A stretch of DNA of 64,000 nt from BAIKAL-G1 sp943370385 (GTDB taxonomy: Bacteria; Cyanobacteriota; Cyanobacteriia; PCC-6307; Cyanobiaceae), in contig CALRQT020000005.1 of assembly GCA_943370385.1 (NCBI GenBank), positions 1 through 64,000 on the forward strand, written 5' to 3'. Below the pieces are notes generated by a model. The model was not told the origin of the DNA. It ran no database searches and saw only the letters and a list, made by a program, of their open reading frames with translations. This document shows, piece after piece, positions 52,903 through 62,417 of this stretch. The translations under genes and the position numbers were made by a program. How positions within the stretch are numbered: position 1 is the stretch's first letter; every line of letters begins with the position of its first letter.

Positions 52903-54361
52903 ATTGGCAGTGGACATGGGGGCCCCAGACCCGGACCAGGGGAACAGCCGCCCAAGCGAAGGACCATCGACCAGGAACCCTTCTTTCTTAGCGCTGCGTC
53001 CCCATAGGGGACCCATCGTCCATCCCATCTATCGCATCACTGGATCGACTGGGGCGGGGCGCAGGGGTCACTGGTCCACGGAACCTGAAACAAGAATCGA
53101 AAAGCAATCCCATTAGTCTTGGCCGAGTCTTTTGATTAGACTAAAGCTGAGTCTTAAGCGACTCTACTGGGACTCGTTCAGGAAACGCGCCCTCAGCAAT
53201 GCAGTTCCCATTCGGGACTGAGGCGCGGAAGTCCTCAAGCAGCGATCTGCCTTGTCTTGGACTGGTCTAGCTCTAAGGCGCATACCAAATCTCATGTGAT
53301 ACGACTGGGATCATAGGGGAATTGTCTGGTCGAGCCGCTAGCGAGGCCCGATCGCGATGGACCCAGGAGATCGGTGTACACCCAACCAGCTGATCCGCAA
53401 CCGCGCTTACGGGAAACAGGAAACACTTGCACGATGGACAAGGGGATAAGACATCACCCGTCTCATCTGGTACTTACTTTTAGTCTTGATCCAGGACTCG
53501 AATGGGATCAATGCTTCAAAATATGGACCCAAGGATCGGCGTTCGAAGGGCCTCCGCAAGCCTTGCGATTGCCATGCCGGCACTACGAATCTCTTGACCC
53601 AAGCCATGGGAGGGGGTCGAGCAAGGCAAGCCCTTCGTTGCGCTCCACCTCCAGGCGTTGCATGGACCCATGGATGGGATGCAGGCCCTCAGCCAATCAA
53701 CCGATTTTTTTTGGGGGGGGGATTGGATCTCTGCATGGGCAGATGCTCCAACCTTTTGCGTACCTGTGTATCCCACAGGTACGCATGGGTTGAAGTTGCG
53801 ATGATTACTGGGGTTTGGACAAGAAAATTTGGCCTGGACAACGAACCTGGCCCGCCCTGGACAAGAGTTGACCAGGCAGAGTGCCTTGATCCGCGTTGAC
53901 TGGGCCCTGGGGCTGGCGGTCCATGGCTTGCATGCAAAATGGATTTTTCGTTGATTTCAAGCCTTACGGCCCAAGCACTTGATTGGTTGCGGGGCGCGAT
54001 ATCGCGAGATTTAGGGGGTTTCAACCCATTCAGCCGCCAGCCCGTTCCCTTCTTGATGACAGGAGCAGCAGTCGTTGATGGTCATCCTGGTTGCCAAGCA
54101 AGACGACGCAAGACATCGAGCTGAAGGACTGAAACCAAGGCCTCTTCAAGACTGTCTCATGGGTGTCAGGCAGGACTCATACCTTGTTTTGCGGTAAGTC
54201 ATATATGAGACAACTAATACGAGAATCCATGCCCGCGCTTCTTAGGGCAAGAACGAAGAGGGATGATGAGACTCCAGCTCGTCTCATGCGCGACTCGTGT
54301 CTAGTCCTATTTTTCGACGCAAATGGAAAATCCGGACACATTTTTCACTAGGGCCCATTGG
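52903..54361. other. 1.46-kb gene-free intergenic region
   Basis: No convincing gene. The GC content is lower than that of the flanking genes. It is enriched for GAGTC/GACTC words (clusters at about 53125-53175 and 54145-54310), and contains the short inverted pair GAGTC/GACTC around 53149, a T8G9 homopolymer junction at about 53705-53721, and a perfect 11-bp inverted repeat at 53758-53784. Frames such as 53374-53793 (+) and 53689-54024 (-) have no recognisable features. Small RNAs or decayed mobile DNA are possible. Confidence 0.6.
53758..53784. repeat. Perfect 11-bp inverted repeat (hairpin)
   Basis: GCGTACCTGTG, a five-base loop and CACAGGTACGC. No U-tract on either strand, so an RNA hairpin within a non-coding transcript or a protein-binding site is more likely than a terminator. 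Confidence 0.5.
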
Positions 54362-55390
54362 TCAGGGTTTATCGCGGTAGAGCTCCTTGAGCAGCTGGTA
54401 GGCCTCGTTGAGCCGGCGCATCACGTCGGCGGAGCCACCGGCGTCGGGATGGTGGCATTGGGCTTGCTCCCGGTAGGCCTCGCGGATTTGGGCTAGGGAG
54501 ATGGCCACATCGGGGGTGGTGGACATCTTCAAGAGCTTCAGGGCACCCAGCACCGTCATCGTGTGGTCGATCGCCTGGAAGGATTGGTGTTTGCGTCGCT
54601 TGCGCAGGCGTTGCACAAAACGGCGGATCAGGGTGGGGATGCGCAGGGGCAGGGTTCTGGCGCTGAAGGGGTCCTCGAGAATGCCCGCTGCCACGATCAC
54701 CCGCTCGAAACTGGCCGCCCCCAGGGGCCAGCTCGGGGCAACCCCCTGGATCACCTGCACCAGGAGGGACCAGGTGAACGGCCGCCCCTCACTTTGTTCG
54801 GCCTGGGGCCAGACCTCCTGGGCCATCCAGACCATGGCAGCCTCCAGCACGGCCTCGGTGGCTGGTTGGCCATAGAGATCGAGCCAGTGGTCCCGGGCTG
54901 CTGTGAGGGCTTCTTCGATTGAGGGGGAATCGATCAGTTCCACCCCCTGGAGGGTCTGGTTGGGGCCTGGGCTAGACGGCTCCAGGCTGCGCTTGAGTTG
55001 GACCGATTGGCGCCGAACAAAGCCTGGGAGGTCAATCCCCCCACCGCCAGCAGACTTCGCCTTGCCTCCCGCCCCCTGGGCTCGGACGGAACGCCCTAGG
55101 TCAATCTCAGCAATATCACTCAGGTCTTGCTCCTGGTCTTGAATTGGGACTAGATCGCGATTAATGAGGACGATTGCACCGGTTTCGTTGAGGCTGCCCG
55201 TTGGCTCCTGGTCCCCGTCCCCGTCCTCCTCGTCGGAGCTGCCATGGACAAGTTGCTCCAGCACCCGTTCGAGGATGTCGCCACGGCTTCTCAGGCCCCA
55301 CTCGGCCTTAAACCCATCGATCCAATCCAGCAGTTCTGCGCTCAGCTCCAGGCTGATGCGCCGCCGGGTCTGGTCACTTTTCTCGACCAC
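54362..55390 (-). CDS. RHH-like and J-domain protein
   Basis: A 342-residue protein with a ribbon-helix-helix-like N-terminus (RRRISLELSAELLDWIDGFK, about residues 8-35), an acidic linker, an unrecognised helical middle (about 140-240) and a C-terminal J domain (ISLAQIREAYREQAQCHHPDAGG) with the HPD motif that stimulates Hsp70 ATPase. The GTG at 55390 is chosen because it lies 23 bases after the DUF3370 stop with an AGGA element upstream; the longer frame overlaps DUF3370 by 121 bases. It could be a regulated co-chaperone. Confidence 0.68.
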   Translation of the reverse strand: MVEKSDQTRRRISLELSAELLDWIDGFKAEWGLRSRGDILERVLEQLVHGSSDEEDGDGDQEPTGSLNETGAIVLINRDLVPIQDQEQDLSDIAEIDLGRSVRAQGAGGKAKSAGGGGIDLPGFVRRQSVQLKRSLEPSSPGPNQTLQGVELIDSPSIEEALTAARDHWLDLYGQPATEAVLEAAMVWMAQEVWPQAEQSEGRPFTWSLLVQVIQGVAPSWPLGAASFERVIVAAGILEDPFSARTLPLRIPTLIRRFVQRLRKRRKHQSFQAIDHTMTVLGALKLLKMSTTPDVAISLAQIREAYREQAQCHHPDAGGSADVMRRLNEAYQLLKELYRDKP

Positions 55391-55413
55391 GGGGGCGTCC
55401 TGACCACTGCAGC

Positions 55414-57315
55414 CTATCGGCCGCCAAGGGATTTGATCACTAATTGCTGGTTCTCGAGGGCCTGCTGGTAGCGGTCCATCAGGGACTGGCTCATGCGGGC
55501 TGGGGAGATCACCCCGGGACCCGGACCTGGCCATTCCACCGGACCTGGCGCTGGGGGCAAGGGAGGCAAGGCCTGCAGGATCAGGCGATCCAGCAGGGCC
55601 TGGGAACCGGTGCCGGCGGGGATTGCTGGCTGTTTGGCCGCCGGGGGCTTCGGTTTCGCCGGGGCCTTGGCCAGGGCGGGCTTGGTCCTCGGTTTGATCG
55701 CTGGACCTGCGGCGCGATCGGTTGGAGGTTGGAGCGATGGCTGGGCTGGCGCCAGGGCAGCTGGCTGAATGGAAAGGGTCCTTGGGGCCGTGGCGATCGT
55801 GCCAGTGGCCATGGGGGAGAGGTCCTGGCGACTGCCGTTGCCGGACTCCCTTTCAGCGGCGGGCATCGCTCGGGCTCCCAGCTCCAAGCCAGTCCCCATC
55901 AAGAGGGGATTCTCCGTTGCAATGGGGTCGGGCCCAAGGGTGGGCAAGGGAGGCTGATTCGGCTTCCGACTGGGACGGGAAGACCGGCTTTGGGCGAGGG
56001 CCAGTTGCCTGAGCTGCTCTTGAACCCGGGCCAACTGGGAGCTGGGCACCACGCTGAGCAGGTGGCCCGGGGTGGCATCGGCGGGATACACGAGGGTGAT
56101 CCGCACTGGATTGTTCTGGCTTGGGTTCAATTCCAAGGGAGTGAGGCTAAGACTTTCGCCCGACCGCAGACCCACGTGCACCTCGCGATAACCGCTGTCC
56201 GTGGCGATACCGATGGAGCCTCGGAAGGCAGTGAAGGGGCGGCCATTCGGACTGGGATGGCTCAAGACCAGGTCATAGGGACCTCTTCCCTTGAGGTTGA
56301 GGTTGATATCGAAGCGCACCCCATAGGTCCCCACGTTGTTGATCGATGAATCGACCATGCGACTAGCCAGCGAGTTCACCTGGATTTCGCCTGTACCGAA
56401 GTTATGGCGCACGGTGCTGGTGAGGGGCACATGCAAAGGACCATCGCCGAGGTCGTAATTGAGAGTTGCCTGATAGGTATCACCGATGGCGACACCCCCC
56501 ACCCGAGAGAACACATAGCCAGCCTCAATTTCCCTTAGCCGTCGCAGGTAGGTGCGCCCTGGCGCCAGCTGTCCGTTATCGAGAACGGCCAGAATATCGT
56601 TGTCATCACGGGGTTCCCGGACGGCAACAACGGCAACCTGTAGCGGTCCATTACTACGGCCCCGAAGCAGCCCATTGGCAATGCCATTGGCGGGAAGCTG
56701 GGTCTGAAACAGCACACTGCGACCCCGGGGCGGAATCACAATCCGATCGGGCAGATTGGTATCAAGCTTGCCCCGCAACATCGCGATGGCGGTGGCGTCG
56801 CCGGGACCCGTGTTCCAAGGCCGGGGCCCTAAAGGCTTGACGCCCATTAAATTATTGGGTAGATACGGTGCTTCGAAACTATTGCGAACCGAACCCTGGT
56901 CAAGCTGGACCGTAATCGCTTGATCACTGGGATTAACTAAAATAGCCGCCAAAGTGAGCTCATGACGCCGACCACTATAGCCCTTCCAGGTGGAGCCCAT
57001 TGGGTTGTACTTGTGGTGAATATGCAAGCCGAATTCACCATTAAAGGTGTAGGTAGCATTGTCGAGAGATTGGTTGATTTCCGTGCTGTAGGCCTGGCCT
57101 TCCATGGTGTTTACCAGGATGCCGGCCCCTAGTACTTCCTCCGGCTGATTGGAATGGAGCACGGGAACCATGTTGAACTGACCCACCAAGGGTCGGGCCG
57201 GTTGGCCTGCCATCAAGGCCACATAGGCCTGGGCCGGGTTAGCTCCCAACGCAAGGGTCGCTAGGAACACCAGGGTCAGGGGCCGCGGGCGACCTATGGG
57301 ACTGTTTGGTCTCAA
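55414..57315 (-). CDS. DUF3370 exported protein
   Basis: A 633-residue protein. The signal peptide LTLVFLATLALGANPAQA ends near residue 30. The DUF3370 beta-rich body runs about 30-430 (LVGQFNMVPVLHSNQPEEVL, AILVNPSDQAITVQL, FGTGEIQVNSL), and a proline/alanine-rich low-complexity region (about 440-590) follows. DUF3370 is a cyanobacterial protein of unknown function, possibly in the cell envelope. The upstream member of an operon-like pair with the J-domain gene. Confidence 0.78.
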   Translation of the reverse strand: MRPNSPIGRPRPLTLVFLATLALGANPAQAYVALMAGQPARPLVGQFNMVPVLHSNQPEEVLGAGILVNTMEGQAYSTEINQSLDNATYTFNGEFGLHIHHKYNPMGSTWKGYSGRRHELTLAAILVNPSDQAITVQLDQGSVRNSFEAPYLPNNLMGVKPLGPRPWNTGPGDATAIAMLRGKLDTNLPDRIVIPPRGRSVLFQTQLPANGIANGLLRGRSNGPLQVAVVAVREPRDDNDILAVLDNGQLAPGRTYLRRLREIEAGYVFSRVGGVAIGDTYQATLNYDLGDGPLHVPLTSTVRHNFGTGEIQVNSLASRMVDSSINNVGTYGVRFDINLNLKGRGPYDLVLSHPSPNGRPFTAFRGSIGIATDSGYREVHVGLRSGESLSLTPLELNPSQNNPVRITLVYPADATPGHLLSVVPSSQLARVQEQLRQLALAQSRSSRPSRKPNQPPLPTLGPDPIATENPLLMGTGLELGARAMPAAERESGNGSRQDLSPMATGTIATAPRTLSIQPAALAPAQPSLQPPTDRAAGPAIKPRTKPALAKAPAKPKPPAAKQPAIPAGTGSQALLDRLILQALPPLPPAPGPVEWPGPGPGVISPARMSQSLMDRYQQALENQQLVIKSLGGR

Positions 57316-57512
57316 CTGTCTGCGTCGTGGTGGTCTCTGGAGCCGGGCTGGATGGGCGCCGTGAAGGGGGGTGGACTGGGGATCTGGGATGGCTTGAGGC
57401 GCCTGGGCTGAGGAGTCTCGGGGCTGGGGCGGGCCCCCGGGCTCGGGGGGGACTGATTACCGCACTCGCGCCAAGGGGCTGGCTAGAACGGCAGAACTGT
57501 CACCATTTTCCC

Positions 57513-57695
57513 ATGTTCCCCCCCTTTGCCTGTTGCGCGCCATCCGATGGGCCCGAAGCCTTCCGGCGCCGCCACCAGGAGCGCAAGTTACGCATGCTCA
57601 CCTTCTGGCGGGAGGGCCTGGAGCGCCAGCTCGCGGCCCTCGATGCCACGATCAGCACGCTACGGCGTCAGATGGAAACTCCAGGCGACGCCTGA
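57513..57695 (+). CDS. Small conserved-looking coiled protein
   Basis: A 60-residue predicted protein. After FACCAPSDGPEAFRRRH comes a basic amphipathic helix (WREGLERQLAALDATIST) with coiled-coil character. The last 44 bases overlap antisense with the 3' end of the sigma-factor gene. No relative is firmly recognised; it resembles short cyanobacterial proteins of unknown role. Confidence 0.5.
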   Translation: MFPPFACCAPSDGPEAFRRRHQERKLRMLTFWREGLERQLAALDATISTLRRQMETPGDA

Positions 57696-58509
57696 GTTCG
57701 CTCAGGCCCCGGTGCAGCTGACGGTGCACCGTGCTGGCACTCGTCCCCCATTCACTAGCGACCTGCCGCAGGCTGCGGCCGGCCAGAATCACGGCCTTGA
57801 TCGCTTCCGCTTGCTGGTGTGGGAGCTGCTCCAATTGAGCAAGGGCCATGGTGCCGCGGGCATCTCCAGGCCCTTCCTGGTCTTGATCGGAGGCTGGAAC
57901 CTCGGCCCCTTCGTCCAAGGGCACGATCCGATGGCCTGTTGGGGTCGCTGCAAGGCGCTCCCATTGGGAGAGGCTCAGCCCCATGGCCTGCCGCACCGCC
58001 TCCGAGGGGGGAGCCTGACCCAATTCGGATTGGAGGCGATTTTCGCAGCGGCGACGCTGCTGGTCCAGCTCTTGACGCCGGCGCGGGATCCGCACCAGGG
58101 GGGCCTGGTCGCGCAGGTAATGGAGGACGGCACCGCGGATGTGCTGGCGGGCAAAGGGTTCAAAGGGTTCGCCCCGGTTTGGGACGTAGAGCTCGGCAGC
58201 GCGGAGCAGGCCTAACAGGCCCACTTGGGTGAGGTCATCGGCCGATTCTCTGGTGATGCGGGCGTAATGGCGGGCAATCGGTGTGACCAGGGCCAGGCAG
58301 GCCTGGATTCGTAGCCGGCGACCGGCCTGGCGGGCCGCTACGGCTGGGGCGCCTGGGATTGGGGCACCTGGAATTGGGACGATTGGGACTTGATCAAGGG
58401 AAACACGATCGAGTGGGGCTTGATCAAGTTCCGCTTGATTGAGAAGGGCATGATTGAGGGGGCCTGGAAAGCCTGGCTCTTGGACGTTGGAACGGCGAGA
58501 AGCGGCCAT
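57652..58509 (-). CDS. RNA polymerase sigma-70 family factor, group 3/4 type
   Basis: A 285-residue sigma factor. The first ~58 residues are a low-complexity leader with repeated LDQxPLD and IPGAP units. Region 2 lies at about 64-140 (ADDLTQVGLLGLLRAAELY, FARQHIRGAVLHYLRD) and region 4 at about 225-278 with an HTH (RSLRQVASEWGTSASTVH). Region 3 is reduced. It is closer to the SigF-like alternative group than to the housekeeping SigA. The ATG at 58509 is chosen to avoid the long overlap with the upstream gene that a start at 58776 would give. Confidence 0.82.
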   Translation of the reverse strand: MAASRRSNVQEPGFPGPLNHALLNQAELDQAPLDRVSLDQVPIVPIPGAPIPGAPAVAARQAGRRLRIQACLALVTPIARHYARITRESADDLTQVGLLGLLRAAELYVPNRGEPFEPFARQHIRGAVLHYLRDQAPLVRIPRRRQELDQQRRRCENRLQSELGQAPPSEAVRQAMGLSLSQWERLAATPTGHRIVPLDEGAEVPASDQDQEGPGDARGTMALAQLEQLPHQQAEAIKAVILAGRSLRQVASEWGTSASTVHRQLHRGLSELRRRLEFPSDAVAC

Positions 58510-58610
58510 GCAATGGCAAGACAAGTTGCTGTAAAGGGGAAAGGACCGGGATAAAACCAGCCCTCCCTTTTCCAAGAACTGCCCAATCGCCGTTTGGCGC
58601 CAGCGTGAAA

Positions 58611-59510
58611 TTACTGAACTTTGCTGGCCACGCTGTCCAGCAGGGCCCAGGGCCCCCGGATCCGCAGCCAGTCCAGATCGGCCCGATCGGTGACCAGCAG
58701 GTAACCGGCAAAGCCGAGGGCGTTGACCGAGAACCCGGCCCAGTCGTCGCGGCGGCGCCGCACGGTCAGGAACCACTGATCGTCGAAAAGCAGGTTGTAG
58801 GGGTGCCGGGGCTGGGAATCGCTGCCGGGTTCGCCCAGGCCGAGGGCTCGCGCATGGTGGCCGTAGAGCGCCATCAGTTCATCCGGGTCACCGCATTCAT
58901 GGCGGCGACTGAGTCGATAGGACCAGGGCCAGGGGAGTTGGTCGCCCTTCAATTGGGCCAGCAACTGGGGGGCCATCGGACAGCTGGGGCTACCGGCCTG
59001 GCGCGGCAACAACTGCAGGTGGCGGTGGGGCTGGCTGGCACCGGCGGCAGGCGAACTGTTGAAAAACCACAGCCCACCCGTATCCCCAGCCACCTCAGCC
59101 ACGGCCCCCCAGTCCGCGGGGCCGAGCCATCCGTGCTGGGGTTGCCATTGCTGGGGGATCACCAACACGTGGCCAGCCTGGACCGGGTATTTATTCAGCA
59201 GCAGCAGGTGGCTCGATCCCAGGGGGGCCACCGCCAGCTCCTGATCCCAGGGCAAAAAGGGATTGGGGCGGGGGCCCGCCCGGGTGAGGTGTTTGGGCGT
59301 GGCCGAGAGCAACCGGCGCACGACAAAGGGACTCCAGTCCCCAGGGTTGGTGGAATCACCGACGGGGACCTGGTGGCCCGTTCCGGAAGCGCTGGCATCA
59401 ATACCCAGTCCCAGATCAAGGATTTCGGTGTCCAAGGGCACCAGGCTGCCGCTGGCCGCTGCCGTCTGGCTGCGCTCGAGGGCCCATTGCCAATACCGTT
59501 CAGCCCGCAC
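58611..59510 (-). CDS. ATP adenylyltransferase (Ap4A phosphorylase-type, DUF4922)
   Basis: A 299-residue HIT-superfamily enzyme. The catalytic triad appears as SQPHRHLQLLPR (histidines at about 162 and 164). NKYPVQAGHVLVIPQQW at about 106-122 precedes it, and the C-terminal DUF4922 pattern reads HPYNLLFDDQWFLTV. Ap4A phosphorylases use phosphate to cleave diadenosine polyphosphates, giving ATP and ADP. The length fits. It overlaps the upstream SpoIID gene by 11 bases. Confidence 0.85.
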   Translation of the reverse strand: MRAERYWQWALERSQTAAASGSLVPLDTEILDLGLGIDASASGTGHQVPVGDSTNPGDWSPFVVRRLLSATPKHLTRAGPRPNPFLPWDQELAVAPLGSSHLLLLNKYPVQAGHVLVIPQQWQPQHGWLGPADWGAVAEVAGDTGGLWFFNSSPAAGASQPHRHLQLLPRQAGSPSCPMAPQLLAQLKGDQLPWPWSYRLSRRHECGDPDELMALYGHHARALGLGEPGSDSQPRHPYNLLFDDQWFLTVRRRRDDWAGFSVNALGFAGYLLVTDRADLDWLRIRGPWALLDSVASKVQ

Positions 59511-60492
59511 CGATCTTCAGGCGGGCCAGGGACGCCCCCTGGTAGTAGTGGCCCAGGATCAAGGGGTAGGGCTGGCCCTTGTTCGCCAGGCTATTGGCGC
59601 CCTCCTGGCTCATGCTGGCGCCGAGGTGGCGATGGGCTTCCCAGCTGATTTGGCTATTGGCCGCATAGAGGCTCTCCACAATCCCCCCCTGGTAGCTGAG
59701 GATCAGGCCCGCCGTGGCGGCCGTGGCGGCCCGGGTGCGTCCATTGACCCTGTCCAGGCCCCGATAGGCCTGCCAGCGGGTGGTGTTACCCAGGTGCCAG
59801 TGCTGGCTTGGGGGCCGGGCCATATGGGCTAGGGCGTAGGAACGGGCCGCTACGGCTTGGGCCTTGAGGGCCTCCAGATTCCAGTTGCTGGGCATCTCCG
59901 AGCCCACCACAGACGCGATGTAGTCCTCCAGGGGGAGGTGGTTGATCACCAGGAGCCCGGCCCCTTGCTGCACCAACCGCAGGCGCCCCGCGTAGGCCCG
60001 ACCATTGACCAGAACGGCCTGGCCGCGGGCGGGCTCGAACCAAAGCTCCGGTTGGCCCTGGACTAAACCCTCCAGGGAAACCAGCTGGCCGGGGCCTCCC
60101 TGGTCGAGCACGCGGCCGTCACGGCTGCGCAACCACCACCCGCCGCTACTCCCCAGCTGCAGGTCCTGGGGCCGATCCAGCAGGGCGATGCGGATCTCCA
60201 GGGACGGACCTGGGGCCCCATGGGGACCGGCCAGCTCCGGGGCGGCCAGGCTGGCCAACCCTTGCCCCTTGCCAAGCCGTTGGGCGGCTACCCCCTGGAG
60301 ATCCTCCTTGGCATCAACGCGCACGGGCTTGGCCGTCGGCGGGCTCTCCTGGAGGGCGGTGACCATGGCCGCGCTCAGGGGCGTGGGCGCCGGGATCAGG
60401 CCTTCGGCGGCAAAGCCGAAGGCCAGGGCCCCCAGGCCCAGGGGCAGGCCAATCAGGAGGGACTTGAGGGGAGGCGGGGGTGCTGCTGCCAT
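59500..60492 (-). CDS. SpoIID/LytB domain protein
   Basis: A 330-residue protein with a hydrophobic N-terminal signal/anchor (LLIGLPLGLGALAFGFAAE) and a C-terminal SpoIID-type amidase-enhancer/lytic transglycosylase domain (YIASVVGSEMPSNWNLEALK, AQAVAARSYAL, ANKGQPY). SpoIID-like proteins cleave glycan strands or activate amidases. The ATG at 60492 is preferred, as the longer start at 60516 overlaps the PhzF gene stop. Confidence 0.82.
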   Translation of the reverse strand: MAAAPPPPLKSLLIGLPLGLGALAFGFAAEGLIPAPTPLSAAMVTALQESPPTAKPVRVDAKEDLQGVAAQRLGKGQGLASLAAPELAGPHGAPGPSLEIRIALLDRPQDLQLGSSGGWWLRSRDGRVLDQGGPGQLVSLEGLVQGQPELWFEPARGQAVLVNGRAYAGRLRLVQQGAGLLVINHLPLEDYIASVVGSEMPSNWNLEALKAQAVAARSYALAHMARPPSQHWHLGNTTRWQAYRGLDRVNGRTRAATAATAGLILSYQGGIVESLYAANSQISWEAHRHLGASMSQEGANSLANKGQPYPLILGHYYQGASLARLKIGAG

Positions 60493-60494
60493 CG

Positions 60495-61451
60495 TCAGGG
60501 ACCACAATCGCTCCAATGGGCCAGGTCCGGGGCGCAGGGACCACCCTCAAGACTCCCATCCCAAAGCAGGTGGCCCCTACCCGTCAAGGCAATGCGACCA
60601 TCTGCTGCCGCGCTGCAGACCATGCCACCGGGACTGGGGGAGGGTTGCCAACCCACGACCGAGCTCTGGCCGAGGCGGTCCTGCCAGTAGGGCGCCACTA
60701 GGGCGTGGGCTGAGCCGGTGACCGGGTCTTCGGCGATCCCCAGGCCCGGGGCGAAGAACCGCAGTTGGTAATGGGCCGGCTGGCCTAGCACCTGGGGCCG
60801 GAAAGCTGGCCGTGATTGCTCTTCGGCCTCGAGTTGGTACAGGCCGCAGGCCTGGGGAAGGCCAAGGGCCCTGGAGAGGCCAAAGGCTTGCATCACGACC
60901 AATCCCTGGCGGTCCTGGCCCCCTAACTGGGCCGAGGGCAGGGCCAGGCCCGCCAGGTTGAACGCATCCGCCATCAGGGCCACCCGGTAGCCCAGGGGCG
61001 AACTCCAGTAGGCCAGCGGAGCGTCTCCCAATAGCGGGGCCAAATAGGCGGGGATTGGCTGGGGTTCCAGTCCAGAACTGGGCAGCACGATCCGGGCACT
61101 GGCAGGGTCCAAACCCTCCAGGCGCACGGCCAGGGGGCCGCTGCGCGTGTGCAGGGCTAGCTCTTGACCAACGGCCAGCTGGCCCCAATGGCCCAAGGCC
61201 AGCACCGCCGCCAGGGTGGCGTGGCCGCAGAGGGGCACTTCACACATGGGGGTAAACCAGCGCAGGCGCCACGCCCCATCGGCGCCTCTCCAGAGGAAGG
61301 CGGTTTCCGATTGCTGGAGGCGAGCGGCCAGGGCCTGCATCCAGAGCGGCGCAGCGGGCTCCCCCAGCAGCACCACACCGGCCCCATTGCCCCCCAGGGG
61401 AGCCTCCGTAAAGGCCTCCACGAGGGCGGCCTGGAGGGGGGCCCCCGTCAT
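60495..61451 (-). CDS. PhzF-family isomerase-like protein
   Basis: A 318-residue PhzF-fold protein. The N-terminal strand AFTEAPLGGNGAGVVLLGEP and the catalytic glutamate in QQSETAFL (about residue 49) are typical, and CGHATLAAVLALG is the second signature; the second half carries ITGSAHAL. Family members act as isomerases or epimerases of small metabolites; the substrate cannot be inferred. Start overlaps the gpsA stop by four bases (ATGA), and the SpoIID gene follows 3 bases beyond its stop. Confidence 0.85.
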   Translation of the reverse strand: MTGAPLQAALVEAFTEAPLGGNGAGVVLLGEPAAPLWMQALAARLQQSETAFLWRGADGAWRLRWFTPMCEVPLCGHATLAAVLALGHWGQLAVGQELALHTRSGPLAVRLEGLDPASARIVLPSSGLEPQPIPAYLAPLLGDAPLAYWSSPLGYRVALMADAFNLAGLALPSAQLGGQDRQGLVVMQAFGLSRALGLPQACGLYQLEAEEQSRPAFRPQVLGQPAHYQLRFFAPGLGIAEDPVTGSAHALVAPYWQDRLGQSSVVGWQPSPSPGGMVCSAAADGRIALTGRGHLLWDGSLEGGPCAPDLAHWSDCGP

Positions 61452-62410
61452 GGTGTGGCGCTAGCTGGCCTGGCGGCACCAACCAGGTCGGGCAGCGTCT
61501 CCTCCCGCAACTGACGCTCCATCAGCCGCCTTACGGCCGCCGCCGGAGGGGTGGTGCCATCCACCAGATTGAGGACTTCCGCGCTGATCGGCAGGTTCCA
61601 GCCCCGCTGCTCGGCCAGTTGCATCACGGCCCGGGCGGTGGGCACCCCTTCCACCGTGGCTCCAATCCGCTCGATCGCCGCGGCGCTGCTCAGGCCCTCG
61701 GCTAGGAGCAGGCCAAAGCGGTAGTTGCGGCTTAAGGGGCTGGTGGCCGTAGCCAACAGATCGCCCAAGCCGGCCAGGCCGTAGAGGCTGCTCGGATGGC
61801 CGCCGAGTTCGGCCAGCACGAGGCCCATCTCGACCAACCCTCGGCAGAGCAGGGAGGCCTTGGCGTTCGCTCCGAGGCCTAGGCCATCACTGACCCCAGC
61901 CGCCACGGCCATCACGTTTTTAAGGGCGCCGGCCACCTCGGTGCCGATCGGATCGGAACTGGTGTAGAGGCGTAGGCGCTCCGAACTGAGGTCCTGCTGA
62001 AGCCTCCGGGCCAGGGTGCCATCGCTGGCCGCCAGCACACTGGCGGCGGGCAATCCCTGGGCCAGTTCGCTAGCCAGGTTGGGACCGCTCAGCACCAGCA
62101 GGGGGATCGCGGGATTAGCCCGCTGCCAAAGGCCCGAGGCCGTGCAGCCCAAATGGAGATCGATGCCTTTGCTGCAGCTCAGCAGGGGCAGGCCGGCCGG
62201 CCATTGGGGCGCCAGCTGGCGGGCCAGCTCGCCCACGCCAGCCATGGACATCGCCGCCACGATCAGGTCTTGGCCGGTGACCAGGGCCAGGGGATCGCCG
62301 CCATCGCGGCGGCTCCAGCCCTCAACCCGGTGGCCCCGGTCCCGCCAAAGGGCAGCCAAGGTGCCACCCCAGGCACCCAACCCCAAGATGCCGATGCGGA
62401 GCTGGCCCAT
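61448..62410 (-). CDS. gpsA: NAD(P)H-dependent glycerol-3-phosphate dehydrogenase
   Basis: A 320-residue GpsA. The Rossmann motif GLGAWGGTLA begins near residue 10, SGPNLASELAQGLP follows, and KNVMAVAAGVSDGLGLGANAKA supplies the catalytic lysine and substrate site. It converts dihydroxyacetone phosphate to glycerol-3-phosphate for phospholipid synthesis. ATG 62410 (MGQLRIGILG) is preferred over 62440, which would overlap the DUF2237 gene. Confidence 0.95.
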   Translation of the reverse strand: MGQLRIGILGLGAWGGTLAALWRDRGHRVEGWSRRDGGDPLALVTGQDLIVAAMSMAGVGELARQLAPQWPAGLPLLSCSKGIDLHLGCTASGLWQRANPAIPLLVLSGPNLASELAQGLPAASVLAASDGTLARRLQQDLSSERLRLYTSSDPIGTEVAGALKNVMAVAAGVSDGLGLGANAKASLLCRGLVEMGLVLAELGGHPSSLYGLAGLGDLLATATSPLSRNYRFGLLLAEGLSSAAAIERIGATVEGVPTARAVMQLAEQRGWNLPISAEVLNLVDGTTPPAAAVRRLMERQLREETLPDLVGAARPASATP

Positions 62411-62417
62411 GGGGGCA

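Noticed and set aside
53374..53793. A 139-residue plus-strand frame after apcD
   Set aside because: Composition not protein-like and not supported by motifs; crosses the T8G9 run.
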